DNA from: Ziziphus jujuba
Taxonomy: Eukaryota > Streptophyta > Magnoliopsida > Rosales > Rhamnaceae
Direction: 5' to 3'
Assembly: GCF_031755915.1 (NCBI RefSeq)
Contig: NC_083379.1
Coordinates: 42,292,001 to 42,356,000, forward strand
DNA length: 64,000 nucleotides
A program made the translations under genes and the position numbers. The notes beneath the pieces were generated by a model. That model did not search any database, was not told the origin of the DNA, and saw nothing but the letters and a program-made list of their open reading frames with translations. This document shows positions 60,071-64,000 of this stretch, piece after piece. Numbering within the stretch: the first letter of the stretch is position 1; each line of letters starts with the position of its first letter.

Positions 60071-60472
60071 TGTTTTTTTGTACAAAAACTTACTGCAATA
60101 ATGGAAGGCTTCGTCCAATTAGCTCTTAAAATTCTGCTTCACCAACAAAAACAGTAAAAGAAAATCATGTTAGCGATGACTCTTACTATAATTCTAGCAT
60201 TGTCTTCATATAATATGAAGTAAAAACTAAGCTGAAAATAGGACGTCAAGGAAGTTTTCTACCATATATTAATTTCTACAATTTCAATTTGTTGTGTATT
60301 GATATATAACAAATATTCTATGATCAACGTCAATCACCATAATATGGCTGTTACATATTTTGTACGTCTATCCACATGTGGTAGGGTATTTAAATAACTG
60401 CAGAAAAAATGCAGAACATCTACACCTTAACAAAAATGGTGAGGGCACAAATTATAGATGTCCATTATAGAA

Positions 60473-60519
<47 letters not shown>

Positions 60520-60700
60520 CTATATGTATAGATATCTATAAATACATACAAGTACCATCGAAAATATATAATAATCAGCTAGCTATAGGTTAGAGAATAC
60601 ACACAGCTTATTAGAGAAATTGAACGCTTGATTGTTGATATTTATAGATGAAGTTCGTATATCCGTTGTTAATCAATTGATGACCGGCTCAAAAGAATTC
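60071..60700. other. Upstream flank of locus V
   Basis: Likely 5' flank of the minus-strand locus V. A compound (CT)n(TA)n microsatellite lies at about 60472-60519. The part 60560-60700 resembles 34300-34440 upstream of locus IV. No gene is recognised. Confidence 0.45.
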
Positions 60701-61385
60701 TAGCTAGAAATAGACCTGACAATTTGGATCATGACACGGCGACACGACTCGAAAACGACACGGAATAAATGGGTTTGGGTTTATTATAAATGGGTTCGGG
60801 TCATAATCGGGTCAACCCGTTTAACACGATTATTAATCGTGTCATTTTCGGATTGACCTGTTTAACTCGAAATTAACCCGTTACGACCCATTTATTAATC
60901 GTGTCATTTTCGGGTTGACCTGTTTAACACGATTATATACCTATTACAACCCATTTAAATTTAATTTTAAATTAATATTTTATCACTAATATAATATTTA
61001 ATAACTAAAAAATATTATAAATTAAAAATTTTATAAAAATAATTTTCTATTACTAATTTTTTAAAAACAAAAAATACATCTTTAATAAAACAAAAACATA
61101 AAAATAAAAAAAAATAAAAAAAATTTCGGGTTAATAAGTTAATTTTCGGGTTAACGGGTTAATAGGTTAGTTTTCGGGTTAATAGGTCAACACGACCCGT
61201 TAAAATAATCGTGTTAAACGGGTCGTGTCGTGTTGACCTGTTTATAAACAGGTCGGGTTAGTGTTTTAGGTACCTGACACGATTAATAAATGGGTCGTGT
61301 TCGGGTTAGGCATTTTTGATCCGATTATTAAACGGGTTGACACGAACACGACCCACCAACCCGAATTGCCAGGTATAGCTAGAAA
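60701..61385. mobile_element. Non-autonomous TIR element with 10-bp target duplication
   Basis: TAGCTAGAAA is found exactly at 60701-60710 and 61376-61385. The 665 bp between begin TAGACCTGACAATTTGG and end, on the minus strand, TACCTGGCAATTCGGG, an imperfect inverted terminus. Subterminal sequence is full of CGGGTTAA / AACCCG words in both orientations around an AT-rich centre. No coding region. A 9-11-bp duplication points to Mutator-like elements; hAT (8 bp) is the other option. Confidence 0.75.
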
Positions 61386-61844
61386 GCGATCATATATAAC
61401 TAGTCATCCTAATGCTTTTGTTCTTTCAACCCATGTTCGTACCTTCCATACGGTAGGCTTGAATGATTCCTGATTACAATTTGGTCGTCTAGAAGCTGTG
61501 GAACCAAAAAATAAAAACCTAGGCCAAAAGTCAAGGATACAGATGCCCATACGTTTACAATTAGGAAAAAAAAATTTATTTCAAGGATATACGTATGAAC
61601 ATAAGTTTATAGTTAGGACAAAATTTTTATTTTCTAAGTATATATAGGAATATCTTTTCATACATATAGTGTAGGATTCTACAAAAGCTCTAGGAGAATA
61701 CATTAAACAAATGGAACCTAGTATATAATTTTCTCCCAGGTGAATATTTTGCAATATGTTGCTGACGCAGATCTCTCATAATATGTTATGGGATGTAGAG
61801 GAATTCAGGTTATCCTTAACTCTGTCTTCCAGGAGGAAAAGGGC

Positions 61845-61888
<44 letters not shown>

Positions 61889-62429
61889 ATAATTAGGGTT
61901 GCTACTGCAGGGTAAAGTTGGGCACCACATGGTGTCCAACAATAATTTATAGCCGTTAGATCTGCCCAATTTATGTAATTTGATGATTGTAGATTGTTAG
62001 CCTACCACATAATGAATGACTTCCCTCACATGCATAATCATTTTCATATATTTAATTGTGTAAATTTAACCATTCTAATGTTAACAAAGCTTAATATGTA
62101 TAATAAACCAAAATTTTAATAGTTTAAACTTTTAAAATAAATAGTAATTTAATATAGTACCAAAATAGTTTGCAAGTGGAGAAAAATATTGACAAAACTT
62201 GAAATATACATATATATATATATATATATATAAAATAAATCCACATTCTAACACAAAAGCTATACCAAAGTATCCAATATATATATATATATATGGAAAT
62301 ATATAACGAATTATTTTATAACCATTAGAATATTTCTTCCAATGAAAAAGAAAAAAAAAAAGGATAGATTCATGAGTTCAGCAAATCTAATAACAATAAA
62401 AAAAGTCTTTACTCTAAAATTAATATAGA
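61386..62429. other. AT-rich intergenic
   Basis: Microsatellites: (TA)n(TG)n at 61846-61886, (TA)n at 62209-62231 and 62278-62294. No gene is recognised. Confidence 0.4.
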
Positions 62430-62605
62430 GTATTGAAAAGTTTTTTTTTTTTTTTTTTTTTTTTTTTGATTAGTCTGCCACTTCAACCTGGGCAGAGAAG
62501 GTAGATAGCGGCTTTACCGCTCTGCCTCTTCAAACTTGGGGAGGAGTAGAAAAAAAGCCAGGCCTCAGCCAGCTCGGATGCGACCGCAGTCGCGTATTGA
62601 AAAGT
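62430..62605 (-). mobile_element. SINE with target duplication, minus strand
   Basis: GTATTGAAAAGT occurs at 62430-62441 and 62594-62605, flanking a 27-T run (62441-62467) and about 126 bp of GC-richer sequence. Read on the minus strand, the body starts GCGACTGCGGTCGC, has a box-A-like TGGCTGAGGCC and a weak box-B-like GGTTGAAGTGG, and ends in poly-A. The family was not identified. Confidence 0.75.
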
Positions 62606-63395
62606 CATTAGTTTAAGAGGTTGTTGGTACATTATTTTCGACCCAATGAGAGAAACAAATAATTTGCTAGGCCCAAAAAATGGATTTTAGGGACAACAAT
62701 TATGGGAACGATGATTTAGTCGCGATAACTTTTATTGGGACAAGCATTTTTATTAGGCCAAGGAATGTTTGGCTAAAATTTTTGTTTGACTAAATAATCA
62801 ACAAAGACACTTCAAGACTTTTCAAAGAATCTTCCTCGTTTGTGTGCATTATTTATTTTTGAGAGATTCTTTTGTCCTGACACACTTTTGACATATGTAG
62901 AAATTCTATTAGACTTTTCTCCATTGGATGGAAAAATTACGTTCATGTTTCATTATATGTATTATTTATTTATTTATTTTTAATATAGAATCTTTTATCG
63001 AGGTAGACTTTTGACATATGCAGAAATTCTAATAGACATTTCTCCATTGGAAAAATTAGGCTCATGTCTCGTTCTACTTCATTCACATCCATGAAAAAGA
63101 TGTTAATTACACGAACAATTAATTAGTATTATACTATACGCATGAAATATGTGTATTACTTTTTTCCGTTTGGAAAATTATGATATTTATTTTGGATTTA
63201 TTGCATATTCTTAGCCTTTAGTTTTAAATTTTTTTTCAACCTTCACTTTCAAAATGTTGTATTTTAGATTTTTAAATTTCAATTTATTGTATTTTGGCCT
63301 GATTGGAGTTTTATTTTTTGGCAAACTGTAATGGCTTGACCAATATGATTCAATTTGTTACAATTTAGATCATTTAGTTTTAATTTATAATGATT
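62606..63395. other. AT-rich intergenic
   Basis: Contains a loose repeat: TTTTGACATATG(T/C)AGAAATTCTA.TAGAC.TTTCTCCATTGG occurs near 62886 and 63007. No gene is recognised. Confidence 0.4.
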
Positions 63396-63765
63396 TAAAA
63401 TGTGAAGTCTCACATCGGTTGGAAAGGAGAACGAAGCATACCATATAAGTGGGTGTGGATACCTTTTTCGTACGACACATTTTGACAAAACCTTGAAAGC
63501 TAGGTTGTAAGAGGATTTTCCAAGTCCAAAGAGGACAATATCGGATGTGGGTGGTCTGGGCTGCTACAAATGGTATCAGAGCCGGACCCCGATCGGTGGA
63601 CCAGCGAGGATGCTGGATCCCGAGGGAGGAGGATTGTGAAGTCCCACATCGATTAGAAAGGGGAATGAAGCATAAGAGGATTCTCCAGACTGGGTTGTAA
63701 GAGAAAATTCTCCAGACCCAAAGATGACAGTATCGGACGCGATTGGTCTAGGCTGTCACATAAAA
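63396..63765 (+). mobile_element. TRIM element (miniature LTR retrotransposon)
   Basis: LTRs at 63401-63568 (168 bp) and 63635-63760 (126 bp), TGTGAAGTC(T/C)CACATCG...GGCTG(C/T)(T/C)ACA. The second has lost about 42 bp. Between them are a PBS TGGTATCAGAGCC at 63571-63583 and a purine tract (GAGGGAGGAGGAT) just before the 3' LTR. TAAAA flanks both ends (63396-63400, 63761-63765). The internal region is only 66 bp with no coding sequence. The overall plan is that of plant TRIMs; no 5S-like segment (Cassandra) was seen. Confidence 0.88.
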
Positions 63766-64000
63766 TCCTAAATATTTGTATTTTATGGTAAGTACCTTCA
63801 ACCGTTACATACCTCTAGCCGAAAAAAAAAAAGAAAGAAAATTGATCAACTTACAATAAATTAAAATTTAAGGCCCTAATTAAATTGCAACAATTTAAAT
63901 TTGAAAATTAAAAATGAATTTTTTTTTAATTAGAGGATGTAAAAATGCAATAAAATTTAAACAGTATCATAATATTTAATTAGTTTGACATGGGTAATTT
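63766..64000. other. AT-rich sequence to window end
   Basis: Nothing recognised. Confidence 0.4.

Noticed and set aside
61130..61370. Telomere-like GGGTTAA/GGGTTAG words
   Set aside because: Spacing is irregular and mixed with CGGGTC. The block ends with inverted termini and a target duplication, so it belongs to a transposon rather than interstitial telomere sequence.
63401..63760. Cassandra-type TRIM with a 5S-rRNA-like segment
   Set aside because: The LTRs are short and no 5S-like internal control region could be seen.
1..64000. CRISPR arrays, bacterial operons or defence islands
   Set aside because: No regularly spaced short repeats were seen, and the introns, LTR elements and SINE indicate a plant nuclear genome.

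Overview
This window looks like nuclear DNA of a flowering plant, probably a woody eudicot. The lineage guess is weak. The evidence is an AT-rich, intron-bearing cluster of ankyrin-repeat/PGG membrane-protein genes, plant-type Ty3/gypsy and Ty1/copia retrotransposons, hAT, SINE and TRIM relics, and a nuclear fragment of plastid 23S rDNA. No bacterial-style operon, CRISPR array or intact tRNA gene was seen.

The host genes are one tandem family of the ACD6/ITN1/BDA1-like type: ankyrin repeats, an intron after a conserved K-Q-I-E, then a PGG domain and C-terminal membrane helices. All main loci lie on the minus strand: locus I (5449-7230), II (14376-15191), III (18652-20217), IV (24186-26898, with a separated N-terminal piece at 33560-33785) and V (44045-60070). 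Smaller relics lie at 20880-23330, some on the plus strand, which suggests an inversion. Every locus carries a visible lesion. Locus II still has an open 249-codon frame made by an internal deletion, and locus III has an intact first exon.

Transposable elements make up most of the rest. Seven copies (A-G) of one non-coding family of about 2.7-3.4 kb, with TG...CA ends, cover roughly a third of the window. Six have both ends in view and all six carry 5-bp target duplications. They look like solo LTRs, two of them nested head to head. A chromodomain gypsy element (27709-33380) has LTRs that differ at one base but four in-frame stops. An older copia element (54574-59294) sits in the intron of locus V. 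Copia fragments lie at 21432-22217 and 34579-35059, a hAT relic at 25259-26364, a TIR element at 60711-61375, a SINE at 62441-62593 and a TRIM at 63401-63760.

Layout: 1-3070 solo LTR A; 3371-4040 repeats; 4223-4516 plastid 23S fragment; 5449-7230 locus I; 7870-13981 LTR B with C nested; 14376-15191 locus II; 15988-18070 duplicated intergenic blocks; 18652-20217 locus III; 20880-23330 relics with a copia fragment; 24186-33785 locus IV split by hAT and gypsy; 34579-40109 AT-rich repeats; 40110-43125 LTR D; 44045-60070 locus V split by LTR E (with F inside), LTR G and copia; 60071-64000 AT-rich flank with small elements.

No clearly new enzymatic system was found. The most unusual items are the solo-LTR family with W-box-rich ends, the gene broken by three insertions whose reading frame can still be followed across the two LTR junctions, and the plastid rDNA fragment.
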